From JAKVKY01 sp964293585 (GTDB lineage: Bacteria; Bacillota; Negativicutes; Acidaminococcales; Acidaminococcaceae), in contig CAXYYS010000006.1 of NCBI GenBank assembly GCA_964293585.1, positions 1-64,000 on the forward strand: a stretch of 64,000 bases of DNA, in the 5' to 3' direction. A model generated the notes under the pieces. That model was not told the DNA's origin, made no database searches, and saw only the letters and a program-made list of their open reading frames with translations. A program made the position numbers and the translations under genes. This document shows, piece after piece, positions 35,390 to 44,026 of the stretch. How positions within the stretch are numbered: position 1 is the stretch's first letter; each line of letters starts with the position of its first letter.

Positions 35390-35872
35390 TCACCAGTGAT
35401 ACTTTTCACCGCGGCTGATCTTAAAGGCGCGGTAAATTTGTTCTAATAACAATACCCGCATCATTTGGTGGGTAAAGGTCAGCTTGGAAAAGCTGAGCCG
35501 CAGCTGGGCTTTTTGCCGCAGGGCATCCGAAAAACCAAAGGCCCCGCCAATCACAAAGACCACATGGCTGCACCCCTGAACCGTCAGCTGTTGCAGCTTG
35601 TCCGCCAGCTCCGGGGAACTAAGCTGTTTTCCCGCCACATCCAGCACGATCACATACGCATGCTCCGGCAGCACGGCCAGGAGCCGCGCTGTTTCTTTGT
35701 CCAGCACCCGTTCTTTTTCCGCCGGTGCAGGATCCGCCGGCATCTTTTCTTCGGGGATGGCCACTAACTGGAGCCTGCAGAAAGGCGTCAGGCGTTTCAC
35801 ATATTCCGCCAGGGCCTCCTGCCAGTATTTTTCTTTCAGGGTGCCTACACAGGCTACGGTTATCTTTAACAT
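35390..35872 (-). CDS. rlmH: 23S rRNA pseudouridine1915 N3-methyltransferase
   Basis: SPOUT methyltransferase modifying helix 69 of 23S rRNA on the assembled ribosome. 160 residues with the trefoil-knot motifs VFVIGGAFGFSD and LSFSKLTFTHQMMRVLLLEQIYRA (given here as two parts, LSFSKLTFTHQ and RVLLLEQIYRA), and the conserved C-terminal YHW. It is 6 nt after htrA. The order WalJ-HtrA-RlmH is the same as in Bacillus. Confidence 0.97.
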   Translation of the reverse strand: MLKITVACVGTLKEKYWQEALAEYVKRLTPFCRLQLVAIPEEKMPADPAPAEKERVLDKETARLLAVLPEHAYVIVLDVAGKQLSSPELADKLQQLTVQGCSHVVFVIGGAFGFSDALRQKAQLRLSFSKLTFTHQMMRVLLLEQIYRAFKISRGEKYHW

Positions 35873-35878
35873 CAGTTG

Positions 35879-37003
35879 TTATTGCTGCGTATCCTTAGGA
35901 TATTCCTGCAGCACTACCGTCTTCGTCATCTCGTTGCCGTTACGCAGGATGGTTACTTCTACCTTGTCGCCCACCTTATGCTCGGCAATCTTGGCACGCA
36001 GTTCGGCTACCTTGCTGACTTTCTCGCCGGCAAACTTGGTGATGATATCGCCGGTCTGGATACCAGCAGCCGCTAAAGGACCACCTTGTACCAGTTTCAT
36101 GATTAAGAGGCCGCCGTGTACATCCACGTCAAAGCCGTAACGGTCAGCAAATTCCTTATCTACCAGGGATGCGCCTACGTACGGACGGATAACGCGGCCC
36201 TGTTTAGCCAGAGCGGTCAGAATCGGTTTAGCCGTGTTGACAGGAATGGCAAAGCCAATGCCTTCTACGCCGGACACAGCAATCTTGGCGCTGTTAATGC
36301 CTACGACTTCACCGTCGGCATTGACCAGGGCGCCGCCGGAGTTACCGGGGTTGATGGCCGCATCGGTTTGAATCAGTGTATATTTGCGGTCGCCGATCTC
36401 AATGGAACGGTTCAAGGCGCTGATCACGCCGGCCGTAACGCTGCCGCGGAATTCCAGACCCAGCGGGTTGCCGATGGCAATGGCCGGTTCGCCTACCTGC
36501 AGGGTGGAAGAATCACCCAGGGTAGCCACGGGCAGGTTGGCCGCATCAATCTTAACCACAGCCAGGTCCGTAGCTGCATCCGCACCCAGGACCTTGCCCT
36601 TGATGCTGCGACCGTCAGAAAGGCTGACGATGATTTCCTGCGCACCTTCCACCACATGGTTATTGGTGGCGATGAGGCCGGACTTATCATAAATCACACC
36701 GGAGCCGGTGCCACGTTCTGCCAGAGCCACCCGGTTAAAGAAATCGCGCACATACGCTTTATTGGTAATACCAACCACAGCGGGGCCCACTTTCTTAGCC
36801 GCAATAACGATGGGCGTGTTGCGGGCGCCGTTCAATTCTTTCTCTTTGGGTTTTTGGGTTTCGGAGGCCGTCGCTGCCGGTTTATCCTTCACAGCCTCAG
36901 CCGTCTTGGAACCGTTGCTGCCACACCCGGTCATGAAAACCGTCAGGCCGATCAGCAGACAGACCAGACAACTAAAAGTCTTATGCAAAAATGTTTTGTT
37001 CAT
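35879..37003 (-). CDS. HtrA/DegP-family serine protease, predicted lipoprotein
   Basis: Extracytoplasmic quality-control protease. 374 residues: signal peptide with lipobox MTGC (Cys27), trypsin-like domain with the triad His116 (TNNHVV), Asp146 (TDLAVVKI) and Ser222 (NPGNSGGAL), and one PDZ domain (about 275-370). Family members usually use a transmembrane anchor or a cleaved signal; here a lipid anchor is predicted. GGGGAGG precedes the ATG, which overlaps the end of the WalJ gene by 23 nt. Confidence 0.95.
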   Translation of the reverse strand: MNKTFLHKTFSCLVCLLIGLTVFMTGCGSNGSKTAEAVKDKPAATASETQKPKEKELNGARNTPIVIAAKKVGPAVVGITNKAYVRDFFNRVALAERGTGSGVIYDKSGLIATNNHVVEGAQEIIVSLSDGRSIKGKVLGADAATDLAVVKIDAANLPVATLGDSSTLQVGEPAIAIGNPLGLEFRGSVTAGVISALNRSIEIGDRKYTLIQTDAAINPGNSGGALVNADGEVVGINSAKIAVSGVEGIGFAIPVNTAKPILTALAKQGRVIRPYVGASLVDKEFADRYGFDVDVHGGLLIMKLVQGGPLAAAGIQTGDIITKFAGEKVSKVAELRAKIAEHKVGDKVEVTILRNGNEMTKTVVLQEYPKDTQQ

Positions 37004-37790
37004 GATAGTCCTCCCCTGTAAAATTTTTAATAGTATGGTCCTGCGTAGTTACATAAATCTTAATTCCTGCACCCTGCCCGGACTTAGCCAAAATCTGGCG
37101 CACAGACGCCAGGGCTACCTCCGGCCGGTTGTTCTCCTGGCTCAGATGGGCCAGAAAAATCTCGTGGGGCAGGGGCGACATCCCGGCTAACAGCCAGCCC
37201 GCCGCCGTATTATCCAGATGACCTTTCGTGCTCAGGATTCTTTTTTTGAGCACGTAAGGATAACTGCCATCTTTCAGCATCTGCACATCATGGTTGGCTT
37301 CCAGGTACAAGGTATCCGCACCCCGCACCGCCGTCTTGATAGCGTCCGTGACAAAACCCGTATCCGTAACGTAAGCCAGCTTGTGAGCCGCTGCCGTAAA
37401 CGTATAACCTACCGGTTCCCTGGCATCATGGGACACGGCAAAATTGCCCACCCGGACCTGGTCAAAAGTTAAATCACCTGCCAGGACCCGGTAATGCGCC
37501 GGCAAAAAATGCCGTTCTTCCCGGACGCCTGCCCAGGTGCCGGCACTGGCAAAGATCGGTGCGGCAAAATTCTTGCTAAAAGTTTCCAGGCCTTTCACGT
37601 GGTCGATATGCTCGTGGGTCAGAAAGACGCCGCTTAAAGTTTCCGGGTCAAAACCCACGTCCCGCATACGGTTCACCAGCTGCCGGCAGGAAATACCCAC
37701 ATCCACCAGAAAAGTCTGGCCGGCGCCCCGGATCACCGTGGCGTTGCCTTTACTGCCGCTGGCCAGGACGGCCACTTCAAAATGGGTCAT
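36981..37790 (-). CDS. walJ: metallo-beta-lactamase fold hydrolase, WalJ (YycJ) type
   Basis: Cytoplasmic MBL-fold phosphoesterase associated with the WalRK cell-wall regulon and genome maintenance. 269 residues with LASGSKGNATVI at the N-terminus, the metal motif LTHEHIDHVKG near residue 57, and FLAHLSQENNRPE near the end. It overlaps deoC by 4 nt upstream and htrA downstream. In Bacillus the same gene follows walK-yycH-yycI; those regulatory genes are absent here. Confidence 0.93.
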   Translation of the reverse strand: MTHFEVAVLASGSKGNATVIRGAGQTFLVDVGISCRQLVNRMRDVGFDPETLSGVFLTHEHIDHVKGLETFSKNFAAPIFASAGTWAGVREERHFLPAHYRVLAGDLTFDQVRVGNFAVSHDAREPVGYTFTAAAHKLAYVTDTGFVTDAIKTAVRGADTLYLEANHDVQMLKDGSYPYVLKKRILSTKGHLDNTAAGWLLAGMSPLPHEIFLAHLSQENNRPEVALASVRQILAKSGQGAGIKIYVTTQDHTIKNFTGEDYHEQNIFA

Positions 37791-38452
37791 GCCTTACTCC
37801 CCGGCGTTTCCGCCTGGGCAATAGCCACTCCGGCGCTGGTACCGATACGTTCTGCGCCTGCGGCTAACATCGCCTTGGCTGCCGCCGCATCCCGGATGCC
37901 GCCGGCTGCTTTTACCTGCAGATGCAGTCTGCCGGCCGCGCCTGCCAGCAGCTTCACATCGGCTACCGTGGCGCCCCCTTTGTTAAAGCCCGTACTGGTT
38001 TTGACAAAAGCGGCCCCCGCCTTGGCAATGGCCTCACAGCATTGGAGTTTTTCCGCATCCGTGAGCAGGCACGCCTCAATAATAACTTTTACCGGCCGGG
38101 GCGCAGCTGCCGCCACCACCGCTTTAATATCCGCGGTTACCCGGTCCCAGGCACCGTCTTTAACCGCGCCCACGTTCAGGACCATGTCCACCTCGTCGGC
38201 GCCGTCCCGAACAGCTTGTGCCGCCGCAGCAGCTTTTACCGCCGGCACATCAGCGCCCAACGGAAATCCCACCACCGTGACGACCTTAACCGGCGTGCCG
38301 GTCAGTTCAGTTTTGGCCAGCCGCACATAGCAGGGGTTGATACATACCCCCAGCAAATGATAAGTTTTAGCTTCCAGACACAGTTTCTTAATAGCCGCGG
38401 CCGTAGCCTCGGGTTTCAATAAAGTATGTTCGATATGTTCAGCGAGAGACAA
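37787..38452 (-). CDS. deoC: deoxyribose-phosphate aldolase
   Basis: Splits deoxyribose 5-phosphate to acetaldehyde and glyceraldehyde 3-phosphate. 221 residues, the bacterial size. The Schiff-base lysine is in FVKTSTGFNKGGAT near residue 155, with IEHTLLKP, VVGFPLGA and VKAAGGIRD also present. The start is TTG at 38452, backed by a strong GGAGGGGGG site; no better ATG exists. It heads a cluster deoC-walJ-htrA-rlmH. Confidence 0.95.
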   Translation of the reverse strand: MSLAEHIEHTLLKPEATAAAIKKLCLEAKTYHLLGVCINPCYVRLAKTELTGTPVKVVTVVGFPLGADVPAVKAAAAAQAVRDGADEVDMVLNVGAVKDGAWDRVTADIKAVVAAAAPRPVKVIIEACLLTDAEKLQCCEAIAKAGAAFVKTSTGFNKGGATVADVKLLAGAAGRLHLQVKAAGGIRDAAAAKAMLAAGAERIGTSAGVAIAQAETPGSKA

Positions 38453-38521
38453 ATCAGTTCCCCCCTCCTGCTTATTTATCCATTATACCAAATTTTACTC
38501 CTAATGTGTGGCAAAATTATG

Positions 38522-38557
38522 AAAAAAACCTGCCTGAACGAAAAATTCAGGCAGGTT
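38522..38557 (-). terminator. terminator of the PerR-like gene
   Basis: A 12-bp stem (38527-38538 with 38546-38557) and a 7-nt loop, followed on the minus strand by T7. It lies 34 nt beyond the regulator stop and before the deoC start. Confidence 0.9.
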
Positions 38558-38590
38558 CACGGTCTCATTTAAAATTGTCCGGACTTGCGG

Positions 38591-39025
38591 TTAATGCTTG
38601 GTAGTCTTGTGGGCCTGGCACTCAGGACAGATACCGTAAAAATACAGCTCGTTGCCCTGAACCTGATACCCGCTTTCTGTTTCCACTTTCTTCTGAATAT
38701 CCAGGTTGCCCAGGACAATATCATCCACGCGGCCGCAGCAAGTGCACTGAATATGCTGGTGGTCGCTGGTATCAGCATCATAACGGAAACTATCCTCGCC
38801 GGTATTCAAAGCCCTGATCAGGGATAACCGGGTAAAAATATCCAGGGTCTTGTACACCGTACCCAGGCTCAGGCCTTCGTAGCGGGGATGCAGTTTCTTA
38901 AAAATTGTATCTGCCGTAGGGTGATTAGTTACCTGGGACAGGTATTCATAAATGGCAATCCTCTGCGGGGTAACTGTATGTCCATTGGCCCTCAAAACAT
39001 CTGTGAGCTCTTTACTTGTTAACAT
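38591..39025 (-). CDS. Fur-family regulator, PerR-like
   Basis: Metal-dependent repressor, 144 residues. An N-terminal winged helix (VTPQRIAIYEYL, GLSLGTVYKTLDIF) precedes a dimer/metal domain. The structural zinc site is Cys94-x2-Cys97 and Cys133-x2-Cys136. Candidate regulatory-metal ligands are His35, Asp83 or Asp85, His89 and His91; Asp102 occupies the place that is Asp in PerR and Glu in Fur, favouring peroxide sensing. The call of PerR over Fur is inference from that residue. It is monocistronic with its own terminator. Confidence 0.88.
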   Translation of the reverse strand: MLTSKELTDVLRANGHTVTPQRIAIYEYLSQVTNHPTADTIFKKLHPRYEGLSLGTVYKTLDIFTRLSLIRALNTGEDSFRYDADTSDHQHIQCTCCGRVDDIVLGNLDIQKKVETESGYQVQGNELYFYGICPECQAHKTTKH

Positions 39026-39279
39026 GATCTTCTCTCCTTACAAACTCGCTGCTGATAAAAATCCCATTTGGTTTATCTGCATATCTTTTGCTTCACGTAT
39101 ACTTTAACAAAAAGATGCCATTTTTGCAAGCGAATTTACTGTGAAAACAGGAAAAATTCTTATTTTACTCTGGGTAAGGTTTATTTTTCCCGGCGCACAT
39201 AGTAAAAACTAATCTTTTACACCGGTAACTACACCAATTTTAGCAGTTTTACAGCACCCCTCCGGAATACCTGTCAGCC

Positions 39280-40206
39280 TCAGGGCAGCAGATAGGTCAG
39301 CAGCGGCGGTACCAGCAGCGTCAGGGTCAGACCGCTGACGAAACCAACCATGCCTATATGCAGGTTCGTGTTGCTGATGACGATGGGCAGGTTGGAATCC
39401 ATGGTGGCCGCTCCCGCCAAAGACATGGCGGTCAACCGGTCCCAGCGGACAAAAAACGGCATCAGTAATATAGCCAGGGTTTCCCGCAGCATATTCGTTA
39501 AAAAAGTAATGGTGCCCGCCGTGGTATTATACATGGTGCTTACCACCACGGAACCCAGGCTGTACCAACCCATGCAGGAAGCTGCCAGCAGCGCGTCGTA
39601 ACGGCTTAACCCGACCAGCGGTCCCACCAGCCAGCCGGCCAGCATGGTTCCAGCCGCCACTCCCAGGGGCAGCGTCAGCACCAACGCTATATTCCGGGGC
39701 GTACAAATCTTGGCCAGCAAGTGCCGGTTAGCACCGATGTCGATGCCGGCCAGGAATACCATCACCGTCAAAGCGCTGAGCAAAGTGGTATCCAGCCAGC
39801 CCTTATCCCCCAGGCCCAGAAAAAGATAACCCAGGACTACACCCAGTACCAGGGCCGCCCCCACTTTGTGGGTCATGGTGTAATCCGGACCCGGTCCGTC
39901 GTGGCGCGGCTCCGGCGCCTGACCGGTCAAAGCTGCCGTCTCCCGGGCGAACAGTTTTCCCAGCAAGTGGACCATCAGGGCGCTGCCGCCCATAACTGCC
40001 AGAGCCAGGACCAGAGACTGTCCTCCCATCAGTGCCAGGTTGTGCAAAAGTTCCCGGTCGCAGCCGATCTTGGCGCCCAGACAAGCCAGCATCAGCAGCA
40101 GACAACCGGTAGAAATACGGCTGAACCACTGACGCGCCCTATATGCAAATACATCCAGCCAGCCCAGGATCATACCCAGGACGATAGCGATGAGAATATC
40201 CCGCAT
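39280..40206 (-). CDS. LysO-family (DUF340) lysine exporter-like membrane protein
   Basis: Polytopic membrane protein, 308 residues, about eight to ten helices. Its two parts match the LysO architecture: a short N-terminal domain (LACLGAKIGCDRELL) and a C-terminal domain with SCMGWYSLGSV, ETLAILLMPFF and the conserved AGAATMDSNLPIV. The family exports L-lysine or toxic analogues. ATG 40206 has AAGGAG upstream. A promoter followed by a terminator hairpin lies just before the gene, suggesting control by attenuation. Confidence 0.87.
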   Translation of the reverse strand: MRDILIAIVLGMILGWLDVFAYRARQWFSRISTGCLLLMLACLGAKIGCDRELLHNLALMGGQSLVLALAVMGGSALMVHLLGKLFARETAALTGQAPEPRHDGPGPDYTMTHKVGAALVLGVVLGYLFLGLGDKGWLDTTLLSALTVMVFLAGIDIGANRHLLAKICTPRNIALVLTLPLGVAAGTMLAGWLVGPLVGLSRYDALLAASCMGWYSLGSVVVSTMYNTTAGTITFLTNMLRETLAILLMPFFVRWDRLTAMSLAGAATMDSNLPIVISNTNLHIGMVGFVSGLTLTLLVPPLLTYLLP

Positions 40207-40256
40207 GACGTCTCCTTCAAATAAAAACCATTGTAACATAACAAAAGCAAAAGGGC

Positions 40257-40282
40257 AAAAAAAAAGCCCTTCGACGAAGGGC
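40257..40282 (-). terminator. terminator between the LCP gene and lysO-like gene
   Basis: GCCCTTC-GAC-GAAGGGC hairpin (40266-40282) followed on the minus strand by T9. It ends the LCP transcript but also lies between a candidate promoter (40312-40340) and the lysO-like gene. Confidence 0.88.
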
Positions 40283-40311
40283 CAAATGAGGGGCTAATTC
40301 ATTACATTCAT

Positions 40312-40340
40312 ACTATAACACACTTGTATACAATATGCAA
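40312..40340 (-). promoter_or_regulatory. candidate promoter upstream of the lysO-like gene
   Basis: Minus strand TTGCAT (40340-40335), 17-bp spacer, TATAGT (40317-40312). Transcription would start near 40305 and meet the terminator hairpin after about 23 nt. Confidence 0.5.
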
Positions 40341-40422
40341 GATACTTTTGCCCCCGCAATTTTAAAATATTTGTGAACTGCGGTAACCAAGCCGTCAGCT
40401 GTACTTTTACCACCGGTATTTT

Positions 40423-41793
40423 TTACTTAAAATCCTGTCCTAAAAGTACAATCCCGTCGCAACCGGCGCCTTCCACCTTGTTAATCCTGTACTCGTGGGC
40501 GAAGGGCACATTTTTTAACGTGTTCAGGATTGCCGGGGACGTGGTAGTCGCCGTTACCGAGGTCGTGGCTACCGGATTAGAACTTCCGTCCAGGATAACC
40601 TTAAACCCGGCTCCTTCCAGTCTGGCCTTCGCCTTAGCTGCCAGCTCCGCCTTGCCGGTGCCGTTAATCAGGCGTACCACTACCGGCCTGGCCGTATCCT
40701 GAGCCTGCTGGCCTTTCAGATCGGCAGCCGCCGTATCTTTCTTTGCCTGCAGCTCCTTGGCCTTGGCCTCTGCCGCCGCCTTTTCCGCCGCCGCTTTCTT
40801 GGCCTTGCCGTCTATCTCGTCCTGCTTTTTCTTTTCCTGGCTTTCATTAACCTTCCCGGCTTTCTCATCCTGGATGGCTTTCTGATATTCCGTATCCAGG
40901 GTCTGGGCTGCCTGCTTATATTTGCTGGTCATAGCCACGCCCTGCATGCTGACCATCTCGGCCCGCAGTTTATTAATATCCGGAATCCAGTAACTGATAT
41001 CGTTGATGTACTGAGGCGTACCCGGCACCATAGCCATATGCAGGCCCTTGTCGCCGCTGCCCATCAAACTCTTCATGGCCTGAGCCAGCTCTACCAGCTC
41101 CGACACCGACATATCCGTCTTCACCATGCTGTTAACCTGTTTCAGGAACGCCGGCAGCTTGGGAATAATGGCCGGGGATAAAACCTTATCGTACACCGCC
41201 CGCAAGAACTTTTGCTGGCGGCCGATACGGCCGATGTCGCCTTCCTCGTCGCGGTAGCGCACATACTGCAGGGCCGTCTTGCCGTTCAGATGCTGCATGC
41301 CGGGGCGCAGGTTCACTTCAAACCCGTCCCAGGAATCGTGATAATACATTCGTTTTTCTACATTAAGATCAATACCGCCGATGGCATCCACCAAACCCTG
41401 GAAACCCTGGAAATCCACCTGCACATAGTGATCCACCTGAATGCCCAGGAACTCTTCCACCGTATCCTGGGTCAGCTTGTGGCCGCCGTAAGCAAAGGCG
41501 TGGTTAATCTTATCCCAGCCGTGGCCTTTGATGCGTACCCGGGTATCCCGGGGAATGGACAACACAGAAGTATCCTGATGCTTGGGGTCCAGCATGACCA
41601 CGAACAGGGTATCGCTGCGGCCTGTATCGTCATCCTTGGGCCGTGAATCCACGCCCATGACCACGATATTCTTTTTGCCGGCCAGCCGGTCGCTCCGGGA
41701 CAACTTGTCCAGGGAACCGGAACCGATAAAAGCATAAACCGCCCAGCTCAATGCTGCCAGAGCCAGGATAACGAGCATAAAAAGTTTTCTCAC
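40423..41793 (-). CDS. LytR-CpsA-Psr family glycopolymer ligase with LytR C-terminal domain
   Basis: Membrane-anchored enzyme that transfers lipid-linked glycopolymers to peptidoglycan. 456 residues: one N-terminal membrane anchor (about 5-25), the LCP catalytic domain (about 40-290; VMGVDSRPKDD, RSDTLFVVMLD, SIPRDTRV, INHAFAYGG, the arginine-rich YVRYRDEEGDIGRIGRQQ), an Ala/Lys/Glu-rich coiled coil (about 300-360) and a LytR_C domain (about 365-456). It may act downstream of the GlcNAc-1-P transferase near 3-4 kb. Its start overlaps the Nudix gene by 4 nt. Confidence 0.92.
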   Translation of the reverse strand: MRKLFMLVILALAALSWAVYAFIGSGSLDKLSRSDRLAGKKNIVVMGVDSRPKDDDTGRSDTLFVVMLDPKHQDTSVLSIPRDTRVRIKGHGWDKINHAFAYGGHKLTQDTVEEFLGIQVDHYVQVDFQGFQGLVDAIGGIDLNVEKRMYYHDSWDGFEVNLRPGMQHLNGKTALQYVRYRDEEGDIGRIGRQQKFLRAVYDKVLSPAIIPKLPAFLKQVNSMVKTDMSVSELVELAQAMKSLMGSGDKGLHMAMVPGTPQYINDISYWIPDINKLRAEMVSMQGVAMTSKYKQAAQTLDTEYQKAIQDEKAGKVNESQEKKKQDEIDGKAKKAAAEKAAAEAKAKELQAKKDTAAADLKGQQAQDTARPVVVRLINGTGKAELAAKAKARLEGAGFKVILDGSSNPVATTSVTATTTSPAILNTLKNVPFAHEYRINKVEGAGCDGIVLLGQDFK

Positions 41794-42437
41794 TTAAACA
41801 GATCCTTTCCGTAATGTTGCAGGAAACTATGCAGGATGCGTCCGGTAAGTCCCCAGATCACATGCCCTTCGTACTGATAAAAATAAATCTTGTACCCGGC
41901 CCGTTTAAACCAGCCCGGTTTCACATGGGGAGCCAGCTCGTAGGGAAAATCCTCCGGGGCGCGGGTGGCGCTTTCCATATGTACCTCCCGGGGCTGGTAG
42001 TCTTTTAAGAACGCCAGGGGCACCGTAAAGACATGGTCCACCTCGGCCTTGTTAAAAACTATCTTGTCCAGGTCCGTCAGGGTTCCCACATAGGGGTGCA
42101 CGATGGGACCCAGGTAGGTCACCAGATAATTGAGACCGCCCAGGATCTTAATAGAAGCAGCCGGCAGTCCCAGCTCTTCCTGTACTTCCCGGGATGCCGT
42201 CACGGCAAAATTCTTATCTTTACATTCATAACCGCCGCCGGGAAAACAGATATCCCCAGGCTGCCAGTCTAAAGTCTGGGCACGGGCCTCAAACAAGATG
42301 CCCGGACCATCCTTGGTTTCCACCAGGGGCAGCAACACTGCGGCATCCCATTGATGGGGCATCCGCGCCAGCTGCGGTGGCCGTTGGGCCAGGGTCTGGC
42401 CCAGATTGCGGGTCAATGCGGTAAAATTTGTTTCCAT
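41790..42437 (-). CDS. Nudix hydrolase, CoA pyrophosphatase type
   Basis: Nudix-fold pyrophosphatase resembling NudL/YeaB, which cleave CoA to phosphopantetheine and 3',5'-ADP. 215 residues. The CoA-type element ahead of the Nudix box is EARAQTLDWQPGDICFPGG; the box ends in SREVQEELGL. The first acidic position of the canonical Nudix box is Lys in this frame, within the variation of the family. The substrate is inferred. It is coupled to the LCP gene downstream. Confidence 0.88.
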   Translation of the reverse strand: METNFTALTRNLGQTLAQRPPQLARMPHQWDAAVLLPLVETKDGPGILFEARAQTLDWQPGDICFPGGGYECKDKNFAVTASREVQEELGLPAASIKILGGLNYLVTYLGPIVHPYVGTLTDLDKIVFNKAEVDHVFTVPLAFLKDYQPREVHMESATRAPEDFPYELAPHVKPGWFKRAGYKIYFYQYEGHVIWGLTGRILHSFLQHYGKDLFK

Positions 42438-42562
42438 ATATACCTCCAGCTATGACCATATTATACAACAAATGCCGCGGGAGAATGTGACAATTTAGTG
42501 AGCAATAGTCCCGGCAAAGTACCGGCAGAGAACCCTTCCGGCAGCGCCATCCTGACCGGGGC

Positions 42563-42592
42563 ATAAAAAAAGCTGCCGCAGCTGCAGCAGCC
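42563..42592 (-). terminator. terminator after the BofA gene
   Basis: GC-rich stem-loop (about 42572-42591, GCTGC paired with GCAGC and an inner stem) followed on the minus strand by T7, 16 nt past the BofA-like stop. Confidence 0.75.
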
Positions 42593-42607
42593 TTTCTCAG
42601 TTTCAGC

Positions 42608-42883
42608 TTAGTGCATGAACAGGTTCCACAGGATAACTACTGCGGCGCCCGGAATGCCAAAGAAACCGGCAATCAAAGCACTGATCACGTTGATAGGTAC
42701 CGTAAAACCAATCAGACCGCCAATCAAATTAAAAATCCACAGGATAATGGCACCTACGATGCCGTTATAGAGTATCTTAATGGGCAGACCCAGGAGCAAA
42801 ACCAGCAGTGCCAGGATAATGACCGCTACCACGATCAGCGCGATACCGCCTAAACCCGCTACTGCACCAGTTAATATTTCCAT
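42608..42883 (-). CDS. BofA-family small membrane protein
   Basis: 91-residue protein with two to three membrane helices, matching the pro-sigmaK processing inhibitor BofA family (LPIKILYNGIVGAIILWIFN, with GIPGAAVVILWN at the end). In endospore formers BofA restrains SpoIVFB; many non-spore-formers keep the gene with unknown function. ATG 42883 has a GGATGAG-type site. It follows recR by 16 nt, as in the Bacillus recR-yaaL-bofA order, though yaaL is absent. Confidence 0.88.
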   Translation of the reverse strand: MEILTGAVAGLGGIALIVVAVIILALLVLLLGLPIKILYNGIVGAIILWIFNLIGGLIGFTVPINVISALIAGFFGIPGAAVVILWNLFMH

Positions 42884-42899
42884 CTTTATCTCATCCTTC

Positions 42900-43505
42900 C
42901 TATTCTGACAAGCGGCGTCTGTTTTCCAGCGCCTTCGCCAGAGTAACCTCATCCGCATATTCCAGGTCGCCGCCAACGGGCAGGCCGTGGGCGATACGAC
43001 TGACAATCACGTGCAGCGGTTCCAGAAGCTGCAGCAGATACGTGGCAGTAGCTTCACCTTCCACGTCGCTGTTGGTGGCCAGGATCACTTCCCGGACACC
43101 TCCCTGCTGCAACCGCTGCAGTAATTCCTTAATCTTTAAATCATGGGGACCCACCCCGTCCAACGGGGAAAGCACGCCGTGCAAAACATGGTAGACGCCT
43201 TTGTAGCCCCGGGTACGTTCCATGGCCAGCACATCCTGTGGTTCTTCCACCACGCAGATGAGGCCCTGGTCCCTTTGGGAATCGGCGCACACCTCGCACA
43301 AATCCTTGTCCGTAAAATTAAAACAACGGGAGCACAGATGGATCTGCTGCTTGGCCGCAATCAGGGTCGCCGCCAGCCGTTCCACATCGGCCGTATCCAT
43401 ATCAATAACATGATACGCCAGGCGCAGAGCCGTCTTGGAACCTAGTCCCGGCAGACGCCGCAGCTGGTCGTACACATTACTGATGGGTTTGATCATCCCT
43501 GCCAT
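42900..43505 (-). CDS. recR: recombination mediator RecR
   Basis: Works with RecO/RecF to load RecA on gapped DNA. 201 residues: helix-hairpin-helix (RRLPGLGSKTALRLAYHV), zinc finger CSRCFNFTDKDLCEVC, Toprim domain (ICVVEEPQDVLAMERT) and the Walker-like C-terminus (VSRIAHGLPVGGDLEYADE). It starts 1 nt after the ybaB stop. Full length; an internal Met at residue 4 could also be the start. Confidence 0.97.
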   Translation of the reverse strand: MAGMIKPISNVYDQLRRLPGLGSKTALRLAYHVIDMDTADVERLAATLIAAKQQIHLCSRCFNFTDKDLCEVCADSQRDQGLICVVEEPQDVLAMERTRGYKGVYHVLHGVLSPLDGVGPHDLKIKELLQRLQQGGVREVILATNSDVEGEATATYLLQLLEPLHVIVSRIAHGLPVGGDLEYADEVTLAKALENRRRLSE

Positions 43506-43506
43506 C

Positions 43507-43851
43507 TTACATGCCAGGAAGCTTCATGCCACCCGTAATCTTATTCATTTCCTTCTCGGAAACTTCGTCAATCTGATGCATAGCCTCGTTCACCGCAGCC
43601 ACGATCAAATCCTGCAGCATATCCACATCCTCGGGATCCACGGCCGTAGGCGCCAGCTTAATGCTCTGCAGTTCCTTCTTGCCGCTCATCACCACCGTCA
43701 CGGCTCCGCCGCCAACGGTTGCTTCAAAAGTACGAGCCTGGAGTTCTTCCTGCATCTTCTGCATCTCACCCTGCATCTTCTGTACCTTTTGCAGCATGCC
43801 CTGCATGTTGCCTAAACCACCCATACCCGGGAACTTCATGCCTTTACCCAT
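43507..43851 (-). CDS. nucleoid-associated protein YbaB/EbfC
   Basis: Small DNA-binding protein, 114 residues, conserved between dnaX and recR. A Met/Gly-rich start precedes the coiled coil QKVQKMQGEMQKMQEEL, then GGGAVTVVMSGKKELQSIKL and a C-terminal helix. GGAGG precedes the ATG. Its place in dnaX-ybaB-recR is nearly universal. Confidence 0.96.
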   Translation of the reverse strand: MGKGMKFPGMGGLGNMQGMLQKVQKMQGEMQKMQEELQARTFEATVGGGAVTVVMSGKKELQSIKLAPTAVDPEDVDMLQDLIVAAVNEAMHQIDEVSEKEMNKITGGMKLPGM

Positions 43852-43929
43852 AATTTAAGATCCTCCTTCAAGTACCAGTCTTAGTAAAAGTCTTACCTTG
43901 CTTAAAATTATTTCTACAATATATTTAGC

Positions 43930-43957
43930 ATATTACTACAAAAGTACCAAATGTCAA
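43930..43957 (-). promoter_or_regulatory. candidate promoter of ybaB-recR-bofA
   Basis: Minus strand TTGACA (43957-43952), 16-bp spacer, TAATAT (43935-43930), in the 175-nt AT-rich gap after dnaX. It would give ybaB a promoter separate from dnaX. Confidence 0.6.
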
Positions 43958-44026
43958 ATTTTTTCTGCGGCTGCATTTACACGCCGCGGGTTTAACGAAC
44001 TGCCCGGCGCTAAAAACATCAGCGGT

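Noticed and set aside
36116..37021. A 301-codon plus-strand open frame
   Set aside because: Antisense to htrA, whose catalytic triad and PDZ domain are intact on the minus strand.
39026..39279. A peroxide-regulator box and promoter in front of the PerR-like gene
   Set aside because: Only a weak -35/-10 candidate (TTGTTA, 17 bp, AAGATA) is visible, and no clear inverted operator; not strong enough to annotate.
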